64,000 nucleotides of DNA from Stappia sp. TSB10P1A (GTDB lineage Bacteria > Pseudomonadota > Alphaproteobacteria > Rhizobiales > Stappiaceae), in NCBI RefSeq assembly GCF_900185725.1, contig NZ_FYAU01000025.1, positions 92,556 through 156,555 of the forward strand. Reading direction: 5' to 3'. Below the pieces are notes generated by a model that saw only the letters and a program-made list of their open reading frames with translations, ran no database searches and was not told the DNA's origin. Below, one piece after another: positions 1 to 7,927 of the stretch. A program made the position numbers and the translations under genes. Each line of letters opens with the position of its first letter. Position 1 is the stretch's first letter.

Positions 1-1
1 C

Positions 2-439
2 AAGGCCGACCTGCCGGGCATCCACATCATCCTGCCGAACGGCAAGCGCTACGAGCAGGACGGCGAAATCGTCTTCATCGACAATGTGGTCGACCCGAAG
101 ACGGGCACGATCTCGGTGCGCGGGCGCTTCGCCAATCCCGATCGCCTGCTGGTCGCCGGCACCTTTGTCGAAGTGGTGGTCGAAGCCCCCGTGGCGATGA
201 AGGAGATCGTCATTCCGCAGTCGGCGGTGCAGCGCGACCAGCGCGGCGCCTTCGTGCTGGTGGTGGGCAGCAACGAGACCGTCGAGCAGCGCTATGTCGA
301 GCTCGGCCAGCAGGTCGAGACGGACTTCGCCGTGACGAGCGGGCTGCAGGAAGGCGAGCGGGTGATCACGCTCGGCCTGCAGAAGGTGAGGCCCGGCGTG
401 CCGGTGAACGCCGCGCTCGCCGCCGGCGCGGCGGAGTAG
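2..439 (+). CDS. RND efflux periplasmic adaptor (MFP), C-terminal part
   Basis: This is the last 145 residues of a membrane-fusion (periplasmic adaptor) protein; its start lies before the window. Adaptors of this family bridge an inner-membrane RND pump and an outer-membrane channel. The visible part matches the beta-barrel and membrane-proximal domains: a DPKTGTISVRGRF segment, an LLVAGTFVEV strand, IVIPQSAVQRD, and a closing GLQEGERVITLGLQKVRPG segment. The reading frame is open from base 2, so the gene is cut only by the window edge. Four bases separate its stop from the pump gene, which supports one operon and a functional pair. Drug or solvent specificity cannot be read from this fragment. 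Confidence 0.93.
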   Translation, partial: KADLPGIHIILPNGKRYEQDGEIVFIDNVVDPKTGTISVRGRFANPDRLLVAGTFVEVVVEAPVAMKEIVIPQSAVQRDQRGAFVLVVGSNETVEQRYVELGQQVETDFAVTSGLQEGERVITLGLQKVRPGVPVNAALAAGAAE

Positions 440-443
440 GCCG

Positions 444-3400
444 ATGTTCTCGCGGATCTTCATCAACCGGCCGAAATTCGCGCTGGTCATCTCGATCGTC
501 ATCACCATCGCCGGCGCGCTGGGATACCTGTCGCTGCCGGTCGAGCAGTTTCCCAACATCACCCCGCCGGTGGTGAACGTTTCCGCCAGCTACACAGGCG
601 CCAGCGCGCAGGTGCTGGAGGAGACGGTGGCCGCGCCGATCGAGGCGGAGGTGAACGGCGTCGACAACATGATCTACATGTCGTCGAACAGTTCCGACAA
701 TGGCAGCTATTCGCTCAACATCGTCTTCGAGGTCGGGACCGATCCGGACATCGCCGCGGTCAACGTGCAGAACCGCGTCTCCCAGGCGACCAGCGTGCTG
801 CCGGCCGAGGTAACGCGCAGCGGCGTCACCGTGCAGAAGGCCAGCACCAACATGCTGCTGGTGGTGACGCTGTTCTCGCCCAACCGCACCTATGACGAGC
901 TGTTTCTCGCCAACTACGCATCGATCAACCTCAAGGACGCCCTGGCGCGGGTGAAGGGCGTCGGCAAGGCCGACGTGCTCACCGACTTCGCCTATGGCAT
1001 GCGGGTCTGGCTCGATCCGGACCGGATGGCCAGCCTGTCGATGACGCCGGGCGATTTCATCGCGGCGATCCAGGACCAGAACCTGCAGGTGGCGGCGGGG
1101 CAGATCGGCGCGCCGCCGGCGCCCGAGGGCCAGCAGTTCCAGTATACGGTGCGGGCGCAGGGGCGGCTTTCGACGGCCGAGGAATTCCGCAACATCGTGC
1201 TGCGCACCGGCGAGGACGGGGCGCTGGTGCGCGTCGGCGACGTGGCGCGCGTCGAGCTCGGCTCCCAGTTCTACGGCGCCAACGGCCGTTTCGACGGCAA
1301 GCCGGCGACCGTCCTGGCGATCTATCAGGCGCCGGGCGCCAATGCGCTGGCGGTGGCCGACGGGGTCCGGGCGCGGCTCGAGGAGTTGTCGCGCTCCTTC
1401 CCGGAGGATGTTGTCTACGACATTCCCTTCGACACGACGGAGTTCGTCGAGCGCTCGCTCGACGACGTGGTCGTGACGTTGATGATGACCTTTGGGCTGG
1501 TCATCGCGGTCGTCTTCGTGTTCCTGGGCAACTGGCGGGCGACGGTCATTCCGACCATCGCGATTCCCGTGTCGCTGATCGGCACCTTCGCCGTGCTGCT
1601 GCTGGCGGGCATGTCGCTGAACACGATCAGCCTGTTCGCCCTGGTTCTGGCCATCGGCATCGTCGTCGACGATGCCATCATCGTGGTCGAGAACGTCGAG
1701 CGCATCATGGCGGAGGAGGGGCTGTCCGCCAGGGAAGCGACCGAGAAGGCGATGGGGCAGATCACCACGCCGGTGATCGCGACGACCCTGGTGCTGCTGG
1801 CGGTCTTCGTGCCGACGATCTTCATGCCAGGCATCACCGGAAAGCTCTACTCGCAGTTCGCCGTCACCATCTCGGTGGCGGTGATCATCTCCTCGATCAA
1901 CGCCCTGACGCTGTCGCCGGCCCTGTGCGGGCTGGTGTTGAAAGCCCGCTCCGGGCCGCCGCGCGGTGTCATGGCGATGTTCGAACGGGGCATCGGCCAT
2001 GCTCGCGATGGTTATGTCGGCATCGTCTCGCGCCTGCTGCCGCGCTCGTTCCTCGGCCTTGCCGGTATCGGCGCGGCGGTCGCGCTGATCGTGGTGATGA
2101 GCGGCCGCCTGCCGCAGGGCTTCCTGCCGCTGGAGGACCAGGGCTACCTGATGGTCGACGTGCAGTTGCCGGACGGCGCCGCCCTGCCGCGCACCAGCGA
2201 GGTGACCGACCGGATGGAGGAGATGCTGGAGGCGATGGACGGCATCCAGCATGTCATCATCGTCAACGGCTTCTCGATCCTCAACTCCGGCCTGTCGCCG
2301 AACGCGGGCATGGTCATCGTCAAGCTGACGCCCTGGGGCGAGCGCACGACGCCGCAGCTCAGCGCCGACGGTATCCTCGCCCAGCTCTGGGCGACCTTCT
2401 CGACAATCCCCGGCGCCAACATCATCGCCTTCAACGCCCCCCCGATCCCCGGCCTCGGCACCACCGCCGGCGTCGAAATGAAGATTCAGCAGACCGGCGG
2501 CGGAACGCCTCAGGACCTCGCCTCCGCTGTCGGCTCGCTTGTCTATACGGCCAATCAGCAGCCTTCCATCGCCCAGGCCTATTCGACCTTCCGGGCAAAT
2601 GTGCCGCAGCTTTTCGTCGATCTCGATCGCGAGCGCGCGCAATTGCTGGGCGTGCGGGTCAGCGACGTGTTCCAGACGCTGCAGGCCTTTCTCGGCGGCT
2701 ATTATGTCAACGACTTCAACCTGTTCGGCCGCGTCTACCGGGTGATGATCCAGGCGGAGGGGGCGTTCCGCGACCGGGCCGACGACATTGCCCGGCTGCA
2801 TGTGCGCAACAGCGATGGAGAGATGGTGCCGTTGCGCTCCATCGTCAATGTGGAGAATGTGCTCGGGCCGCAGCTTCTCAACCGCTACAACATGTTCCGT
2901 GCCGCTTCGGTCAACGCGGCGCCCAAGGTCGGAATGTCGACGGGCGACGCGATCGCGGAAATGGAGAAGGGGGCGGCCGAGGCCTTGCCGGCCGGATATG
3001 CCTTCGAGTGGACCGGCACCGCGCAGCAGCAGCAAGGCGCCGGCGCGATCGTCGTCATCGTCTTGATGCTGTCGATCCTCTTCGCCTATCTGTTCCTCGT
3101 CGCCCAGTACGAGAGCTGGTCGATGCCGCTGGCGATCCTGATGTCGGTGACGGTGGCGCTGCTCGGCGCCTTCGTGGCGGTGGCGGTGACGGGCAGCGAC
3201 GTCAACCTCTACACGCAGATCGGCATGATCATGCTTGTCGGCCTCGGGGCGAAGAACGCGATCCTGATCGTCGAGTTCGCGATGGAGGAGCGGGACAAGG
3301 GCAAGTCGATCATCGCGGCGGCGCGCGAGGCGGCGCATCTGCGCTTCCGGGCGGTGATGATGACCGCGCTCGCCTTCCTGCTCGGCGTCGTGCCGCTGAT

Positions 3401-3593
3401 GACCGCGAGCGGGGCGGGTGCTGCGAGCCAGCAGGCCATCGGCTTCGCCGTGTTTGGGGGCATGCTGTTCGCCACCTCGCTCGGCGTTATCCTCGTGCCG
3501 GTGCTCTATGTGGTCATGCAGATCATCCGCGAGCGCCTCAAAGGCATCTATGCCGGCGCGGATGTCCCCAGCGCACGCACGGAGAGCGCGTAA
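444..3593 (+). CDS. RND multidrug efflux pump, AcrB/MexB (HAE1) type
   Basis: This is a complete 1049-residue inner-membrane RND transporter, the usual length of AcrB-type pumps. It should form a trimer that exports hydrophobic compounds using the proton gradient. The N terminus FSRIFINRPKFALVIS is the typical cytoplasmic entry into TM1. The TM4 signature GIVVDDAIIVVENVER places the proton-relay aspartates at 409-410, and GLGAKNAILIVEFA gives the TM10 lysine at 937. The two large periplasmic loops and the TM blocks near 340-500 and 870-1030 are intact. The gene follows the adaptor by 4 bases. No outer-membrane TolC-type gene follows, so the channel is probably encoded elsewhere. No regulator is visible downstream; one could lie before the window. 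Confidence 0.96.
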   Translation: MFSRIFINRPKFALVISIVITIAGALGYLSLPVEQFPNITPPVVNVSASYTGASAQVLEETVAAPIEAEVNGVDNMIYMSSNSSDNGSYSLNIVFEVGTDPDIAAVNVQNRVSQATSVLPAEVTRSGVTVQKASTNMLLVVTLFSPNRTYDELFLANYASINLKDALARVKGVGKADVLTDFAYGMRVWLDPDRMASLSMTPGDFIAAIQDQNLQVAAGQIGAPPAPEGQQFQYTVRAQGRLSTAEEFRNIVLRTGEDGALVRVGDVARVELGSQFYGANGRFDGKPATVLAIYQAPGANALAVADGVRARLEELSRSFPEDVVYDIPFDTTEFVERSLDDVVVTLMMTFGLVIAVVFVFLGNWRATVIPTIAIPVSLIGTFAVLLLAGMSLNTISLFALVLAIGIVVDDAIIVVENVERIMAEEGLSAREATEKAMGQITTPVIATTLVLLAVFVPTIFMPGITGKLYSQFAVTISVAVIISSINALTLSPALCGLVLKARSGPPRGVMAMFERGIGHARDGYVGIVSRLLPRSFLGLAGIGAAVALIVVMSGRLPQGFLPLEDQGYLMVDVQLPDGAALPRTSEVTDRMEEMLEAMDGIQHVIIVNGFSILNSGLSPNAGMVIVKLTPWGERTTPQLSADGILAQLWATFSTIPGANIIAFNAPPIPGLGTTAGVEMKIQQTGGGTPQDLASAVGSLVYTANQQPSIAQAYSTFRANVPQLFVDLDRERAQLLGVRVSDVFQTLQAFLGGYYVNDFNLFGRVYRVMIQAEGAFRDRADDIARLHVRNSDGEMVPLRSIVNVENVLGPQLLNRYNMFRAASVNAAPKVGMSTGDAIAEMEKGAAEALPAGYAFEWTGTAQQQQGAGAIVVIVLMLSILFAYLFLVAQYESWSMPLAILMSVTVALLGAFVAVAVTGSDVNLYTQIGMIMLVGLGAKNAILIVEFAMEERDKGKSIIAAAREAAHLRFRAVMMTALAFLLGVVPLMTASGAGAASQQAIGFAVFGGMLFATSLGVILVPVLYVVMQIIRERLKGIYAGADVPSARTESA

Positions 3594-3699
3594 GAGAGGC
3601 CGGCGGGCGCGGGCAGGGCATCGGTCCGGGGGCGGTTTTCCACCCCCGGCCAATTCGCCTCTTGTCACGCCGCGCCCACATTGTTACAGGAACCCGCGT

Positions 3700-3775
3700 G
3701 AGCCTGTAGCTCAGTTGGTAGAGCAACTGACTTTTAATCAGTAGGTCCAGGGTTCGAGCCCCTGCGGGCTCACCA
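3700..3775 (+). tRNA. tRNA-Lys (anticodon TTT)
   Basis: A full 76-nt cloverleaf can be folded by eye. The acceptor stem is GAGCCTG with CGGGCTC (one G-T pair), the D arm is GCTC-AGTTGGTA-GAGC, the anticodon stem is ACTGA/TCAGT, the loop CTTTTAA gives anticodon TTT, and the T arm is CAGGG-TTCGAGC-CCCTG. The discriminator A and an encoded CCA end it. It lies alone after the RND operon. No integrase or duplicated 3' end that would mark an integrated element is visible nearby. Confidence 0.97.
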
Positions 3776-4141
3776 TCAAGATCGCGGCGCTGTCGCAGTG
3801 TCCTGCGGTCGGTGAGCGAAGCGCGCTACACCGTGTCGCCTCGGCCTGCTGCGCCGGCTATCGGTCCAAGACACCGCTCCATTCGTCCAGAGCAATGATG
3901 GATCATGGTTTTTTCGCCCGCCGAGAGGCTGCGCCTATCGTTTGATCGTCAGGCCAAGTGGAAAACGCTCTGTTCATGATATAGAGTCATGATCACAACC
4001 GGTCGGCGCGATCGGCGGGAAGGGGCTGCAACGGCGCAGTTCTTGACGAGCGGATCGTGTCTCGACCAGTTCACCAATGCTGTGTACAACTACCGGCAGA
4101 GACAGGTGAACCCCACAACGACGGGACGGGCGCACGAGAAG
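3776..4141. other. Intergenic stretch without a recognised gene
   Basis: This 366-nt stretch lies between tRNA-Lys and the small gene at 4142. It holds no convincing ORF and no clear hairpin with a T run. The frame of the next gene is open back to 3989, but that extension looks unlike coding sequence. Confidence 0.5.
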
Positions 4142-4438
4142 ATGTCTGACACCTCCGGCGGCAACACGACAGGAACGGCAGAATACGAGTTCCTCAGGGG
4201 GCATATCGCTGCGACGATGGCGCTGATCCACGGCCTGATCGCGCAAGGGGCCCTCGACCGCCAGGCTCTCGACGACTATTTCACCGACTATCTCAGCCGG
4301 CTGCCGCATACCCGCGAGACGCTGGCCCTGCGCCTCGTCATCGATCAGTGGCGTCAGGGCCTGCGCGACGGACAGGACGAGGCGCAATTGCGCCGAAATT
4401 TCCTGGAAGTCATCTATGGCGGCAAGGGGCGGGACTGA
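4142..4438 (+). CDS. Hypothetical small protein (98 aa)
   Basis: The ATG at 4142 starts MSDTSGGNTTGTAEYEF. The frame is open back to 3989, but that part reads like random translation, so the shorter start is chosen. The body looks mostly alpha-helical, with amphipathic stretches (HIAATMALIHGLI, DRQALDDYFTDYLSRL, LALRLVIDQWRQGL) and a charged tail ending GGKGRD. There is no signal peptide and no membrane segment, so it is probably a soluble cytoplasmic protein. I do not recognise the family. It stands alone, with 366 nt before and 342 nt after it, and context gives no function. Confidence 0.6.
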   Translation: MSDTSGGNTTGTAEYEFLRGHIAATMALIHGLIAQGALDRQALDDYFTDYLSRLPHTRETLALRLVIDQWRQGLRDGQDEAQLRRNFLEVIYGGKGRD

Positions 4439-4780
4439 CCTCTCGCCCGCCCGGTGGTCCGTTCCGTTGGAATAGATTGATTTACATCATGTTTTTCGTT
4501 CGCCGCCCTGCGGAAAGCTGCGACCCCTCCTGAGCGAAGACATCGCGGACCGCCTCCTGCGCCGCTCGCACCCTCCGTCTTCCCGCTCGCCAAAAGGTGA
4601 GGCGACTTCTCCGCCTCCGGGGCCTATATCGGGACGGGCCGACCACACGCAAAAGCCGAATACGTAGTTGAGGCAAGGGGTCACATTGCCCTGCAGCGTG
4701 TATCCGCTAAGCCGAACGGTATCAGGTTCGGCGGCGCAAGAGGCGGCCGGCCGGTCTTCCGCCTGCAAGCAGGAATGCTC
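4439..4780. other. Intergenic stretch upstream of the CcdA-like gene
   Basis: This 342-nt stretch has no supported gene. It presumably carries the promoter of the CcdA-like gene, but no convincing -35/-10 pair was found. A weak 6-bp inverted repeat (GAGGCG at 4599-4604 with CGCCTC at 4612-4617) is the only structure noted. Confidence 0.4.
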
Positions 4781-5518
4781 ATGTTTCAGGACGTCACACT
4801 CATCGGTGCCTTCTTCGCGGGGCTGCTCTCCTTCGTTTCTCCCTGCGTGCTGCCGCTGGTCCCGCCCTATCTGGGGTTCCTCGCCGGCGTCTCCCTCGAC
4901 GAGTTGACGGGAGAGGGGGAAGAAAAGGCCGACCCTTACCGGGTCTTCTTTGCCTCCCTTACCTTTGTCCTGGGCTTTTCGACGGTCTTTGTCGCCCTCG
5001 GCGCCAGCGCCTCCTTGATCGGGCAGGTGGTCACCCAGCATATCCAGGTGCTCGGCTACATTGCCGGGGCGGCCATCATCGTCATGGGACTGCATTTCCT
5101 CGGCGTGTTCCGGATCGGCTTGCTCTACCGCGAGGCTCGGGTGCATGTGGAGCGCAAGCCGGCCGGCCTCGTCGGGGCCTATGTGATCGGCCTTGCCTTC
5201 GCCTTCGGCTGGACGCCGTGCGTCGGACCGATCCTTGCCGCGATCCTCTTCGTCGCCGGCAGCGAGGAGTCCGTGTCCCAGGGCGCGATCCTGCTCGGCG
5301 CCTATGCGCTGGGGATCGGCGTGCCGTTCCTGGTCGCGGGCCTGTTCGCCGGCCCGTTCATGCGGTTCATGAGCCGTTTCCGCAGGCACATGGTCACGGT
5401 CGAGAGGGCGATGGGTGTCTTTCTCATCGTGACCGGCGTTGCGTTCATGACCGGCCAGATGGCGCGCCTGTCCTTCTGGCTGCTCGAGACCTTTCCCGCG
5501 CTGGCCGTCATCGGCTGA
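4781..5518 (+). CDS. ccdA: CcdA-type cytochrome c biogenesis / thiol-disulfide transporter
   Basis: This 245-residue, roughly six-TM protein belongs to the DsbD-gamma/CcdA family, which carries reducing equivalents from cytoplasmic thioredoxin across the inner membrane. The two redox cysteines sit in the typical paired motifs: SPCVLPLVPPYLGFLAG (Cys22) and FGWTPCVGPILAAIL (Cys147). An in-frame ATG also exists at 4775, but the AGGA at 4771-4774 abuts it, while the ATG at 4781 has a 6-nt spacing, so 4781 is preferred. There is no periplasmic thioredoxin domain and no neighbouring ccm gene, so the recipient, such as a CcmG-like or other periplasmic thioredoxin, must be elsewhere. It converges on the EamA transporter gene. 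Confidence 0.92.
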   Translation: MFQDVTLIGAFFAGLLSFVSPCVLPLVPPYLGFLAGVSLDELTGEGEEKADPYRVFFASLTFVLGFSTVFVALGASASLIGQVVTQHIQVLGYIAGAAIIVMGLHFLGVFRIGLLYREARVHVERKPAGLVGAYVIGLAFAFGWTPCVGPILAAILFVAGSEESVSQGAILLGAYALGIGVPFLVAGLFAGPFMRFMSRFRRHMVTVERAMGVFLIVTGVAFMTGQMARLSFWLLETFPALAVIG

Positions 5519-5573
5519 CGGTCCAAAGGGGCGGCGCCGAACTTCGGATCGCTGCCGCCCGGCAGGTCCACCG

Positions 5574-6554
5574 TCACTCGGCGCCCTGCGCCGGAGCGCG
5601 CAAGGGCAGCTTGAGGAGGCCGAGCGGGAGCAGGTCCGCCGCCTTGCGCCAGAGCGACACCGGCGCTGTCGCCATCACCAGGCCGGACATGATCAGCAGG
5701 AATCCGGCAAAGTGATAGGCGTGCAGCTCCTCGCCGAGAAATACCACGGCCATGATCACCCCGTAGGGCGGCAACAGATACATGAACAGGCCGGCGGTTG
5801 ACGGCCCGACCACCGCGATGCCGTGCTGGAAGCAGTAGAAGGCGAGGACCGAGGCGATCAGCGCCAGCCCGAAGATCGACAGCCAGGCATCCAGCGACGC
5901 GGGGAAGTGCCCGGTTTCGACGATTTCAACGAGGGTGAAGGGGGCGAGCGTGACGACGCCGGCAAAGGCCAGCGCGGCGAACAGCGAGATGGTCGGCACC
6001 GCGGCGAGGGTCTTGCGCTTCAACAGCACAGAATAGACCGCCCAACTGAGGGCGGCGATCGCGAAGATCACATCGCCGGCGTTGAAGCGCAGGGCGAGGA
6101 GCTGTCCAAGCGATCCCTTCACAACGATCGCCACGACACCCAGGATCGCCAGAACGATCCCGATGGCTTCGCGGCGGCCGATGGCGCGGCCGCGGAACAG
6201 CCATTCCAGCACCAGGATCAGCACCGGAGAGGAGGTGTAGATCAGGGTGCCATTGGTCGCGGAGGTGTATCTGAGGGCAAAATAGACGCCCGCGCCGCAG
6301 AACCACATTCCGAGCAGGCCCATGATGGTGATCAGGCGCCAGTTTCTCAGGATCTCGTCACGGTGCTGCTTCAGGCCGGGCAGGGCGAAGGGCAGCAGGA
6401 TCAGGAAGGCGACGAGCCACCGCAGAAAGGCGAGCGTCCACGGCTCCACCGTCGCGGCGGCGGCACGGCCGATGACGATGTTGGACGCGAAAAACAGCGG
6501 CATGACGAGAAGCAGGGCATAGGCCCGCTGCCGGACATTGGTTGGATCGAACAT
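5574..6554 (-). CDS. EamA/DMT-family transporter (RhaT/YdcZ-like exporter)
   Basis: This 326-residue protein has about ten hydrophobic segments, arranged as two tandem EamA domains (roughly residues 15-150 and 160-300). The N terminus LLLVMPLFFASNIVIGRAAA and the later FALRYTSATNGTLIYTSSPVLI are characteristic of drug/metabolite transporters. Members export amino acids, sugars or other small metabolites from the inner membrane; the substrate cannot be predicted here. The ATG start at 6554 is the only good one. It is transcribed away from the SPOR-domain gene region and converges on ccdA, with 55 nt between stops. Confidence 0.9.
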   Translation of the reverse strand: MFDPTNVRQRAYALLLVMPLFFASNIVIGRAAAATVEPWTLAFLRWLVAFLILLPFALPGLKQHRDEILRNWRLITIMGLLGMWFCGAGVYFALRYTSATNGTLIYTSSPVLILVLEWLFRGRAIGRREAIGIVLAILGVVAIVVKGSLGQLLALRFNAGDVIFAIAALSWAVYSVLLKRKTLAAVPTISLFAALAFAGVVTLAPFTLVEIVETGHFPASLDAWLSIFGLALIASVLAFYCFQHGIAVVGPSTAGLFMYLLPPYGVIMAVVFLGEELHAYHFAGFLLIMSGLVMATAPVSLWRKAADLLPLGLLKLPLRAPAQGAE

Positions 6555-6612
6555 ATAAGGCCTGACTTGGGGGCGAAGGCTGTTGCGTCGGCCAGTCGCT
6601 CTGATCTCTAGC

Positions 6613-7659
6613 CTACGGTTCTAAGGCACGGACCTGAGGAAAGGGAACGGGTCGGCACCTGATACCTTCGTCGGAGATGTGGACGCAAGTCATCGCAGCA
6701 TCCGCGGCATTCGGATAGGGGCCGGCATAGAGGGTCACGCCGTCGCCTGTCTCTGCTGCCAGAATGTGGCTTTGCAGTTGTTCGGGCAGGTCCTTGCGCG
6801 CGCTCCGCAGCTTCGACCATGCGGCCTCGGCATCGGCCTGGGAGGCGTAGCTGCCGAGATCGACGGCGAAATCGGTTCTCTGGATACGCTCCGCGCTGCC
6901 CGGAGCGATATGGCCTGCCGCCTGCGTCACGGCGAGGGAGGGCAGTGCGGGCGTCGGGTGGGCGTCCTGTCCGGCCGGCGCGGGAATCGATGCCGTGCTG
7001 CCGGGCGGTTCGCTTCCCGGCAGTGCGACGATCCGCACCGGCTGACGGAGATTGTCCGGCAAGGCCGCACCGATCAGGTCGGCGACCTCCTTGTCGGGCG
7101 CAGCGGCGGTCGACGCCGGAACGGTCTTGTCAGGCGCCTTGCGGACGTTCGGAGCGGGCAATGTCTCGACGGCGGTCGCACTTCCGGCACGGGCATCGAC
7201 GGCGGCATCCACATCCTGCTGAAACCCGCTGGCGGCCTGCGCGGCCTGAACGGAGTTTGCATTCTCGGGGCCGACGGTGCGCTCGGCGAGCATCCTGTTG
7301 CGCTCGTTCAAAACGCTGGTGATGCGGCGCAATTCCGCGACCTCGCGGCGGAGCGTATCCAGTTCGGCCTGCATCATGCGTCGGGCCTGAGCCCCTTCGG
7401 TGCCGCCTTCGGACGGGTAGACCTCGATTCCACCGGCCGTGCGGGAGGTCACCGACGCCGTGGTGCGGACTTCTCCCGGCGGAGGAAGCGGGCCGCTGTC
7501 GATCTGCCGGCTGTGAAGGGGGAACTGGGGCGCAAGGAAGACGGACGCCGATCCGACGATGGCGAACAGCATCGCCCCGCCGCCCCAAAGTGCGACGGAC
7601 CGGGTGTCGCCGGAAACCCGTACCGGCTGCTTCCTCTTGCTCGATTCCAGCGGTTTCAC
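6613..7659 (-). CDS. SPOR-domain membrane-anchored protein
   Basis: This 348-residue protein begins at a GTG. A short basic N terminus (KRKQPVRVSG) is followed by one membrane segment at about residues 22-44, so most of the protein should lie in the periplasm. Residues about 85-125 are charged and heptad-like (AELDTLRREVAELRRITSVLNERNRML), suggesting a coiled coil. A Pro/Ala-rich linker follows. The last 80 residues (FAVDLGSYASQADAEAAWSK ... GVTLYAGPYPNAADA) match the SPOR fold, which binds denuded peptidoglycan glycan strands at division sites. It is divergent from glmS with 268 nt between them. A role in envelope or septal biology is inferred from the domain alone. Confidence 0.82.
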   Translation of the reverse strand: MKPLESSKRKQPVRVSGDTRSVALWGGGAMLFAIVGSASVFLAPQFPLHSRQIDSGPLPPPGEVRTTASVTSRTAGGIEVYPSEGGTEGAQARRMMQAELDTLRREVAELRRITSVLNERNRMLAERTVGPENANSVQAAQAASGFQQDVDAAVDARAGSATAVETLPAPNVRKAPDKTVPASTAAAPDKEVADLIGAALPDNLRQPVRIVALPGSEPPGSTASIPAPAGQDAHPTPALPSLAVTQAAGHIAPGSAERIQRTDFAVDLGSYASQADAEAAWSKLRSARKDLPEQLQSHILAAETGDGVTLYAGPYPNAADAAMTCVHISDEGIRCRPVPFPQVRALEP

Positions 7660-7927
7660 GCCGCGTATCCCGCGCTTGTCTCGTCTGCGTCCAGAAAACG
7701 CCCGACATGGTTAACAAGGCTTGAAGTTTCTGTCGATACAAGGGGTTTTAGTCACTTTTGCCGAGACTGGCCGATTGGCGTTTCGGCTTTGTTTGCAAAT
7801 CCATGTCACGAACTGAAACAGGTTTTGATTGTGCGCAGACGGGGCGCGTTCGCTAAGGGTGTGGCCACACACGAGGCGAGACGTCGGCGCGTCGGCTGCC
7901 TCCGCCGAGCTTTGGAGACACTCACAT

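Noticed and set aside
366..3668. 1100-codon open frame on the minus strand across the RND pump
   Set aside because: It is rich in Arg, His, Asp and Gln and mirrors the strong codon bias of the acrB-like gene; the plus-strand protein is clearly real.
1925..3709. 594-codon plus-strand frame inside the RND pump
   Set aside because: It is out of frame with the pump and composed of Arg/Gly/Pro-rich shadow sequence.
3700..3775. tRNA-Lys as attachment site of an integrated element
   Set aside because: There is no integrase, no duplicated tRNA 3' end and no change in gene type downstream.
7742..7927. glmS ribozyme upstream of glmS
   Set aside because: The 186-nt leader shows no ribozyme core, and this ribozyme is characteristic of Gram-positive bacteria.
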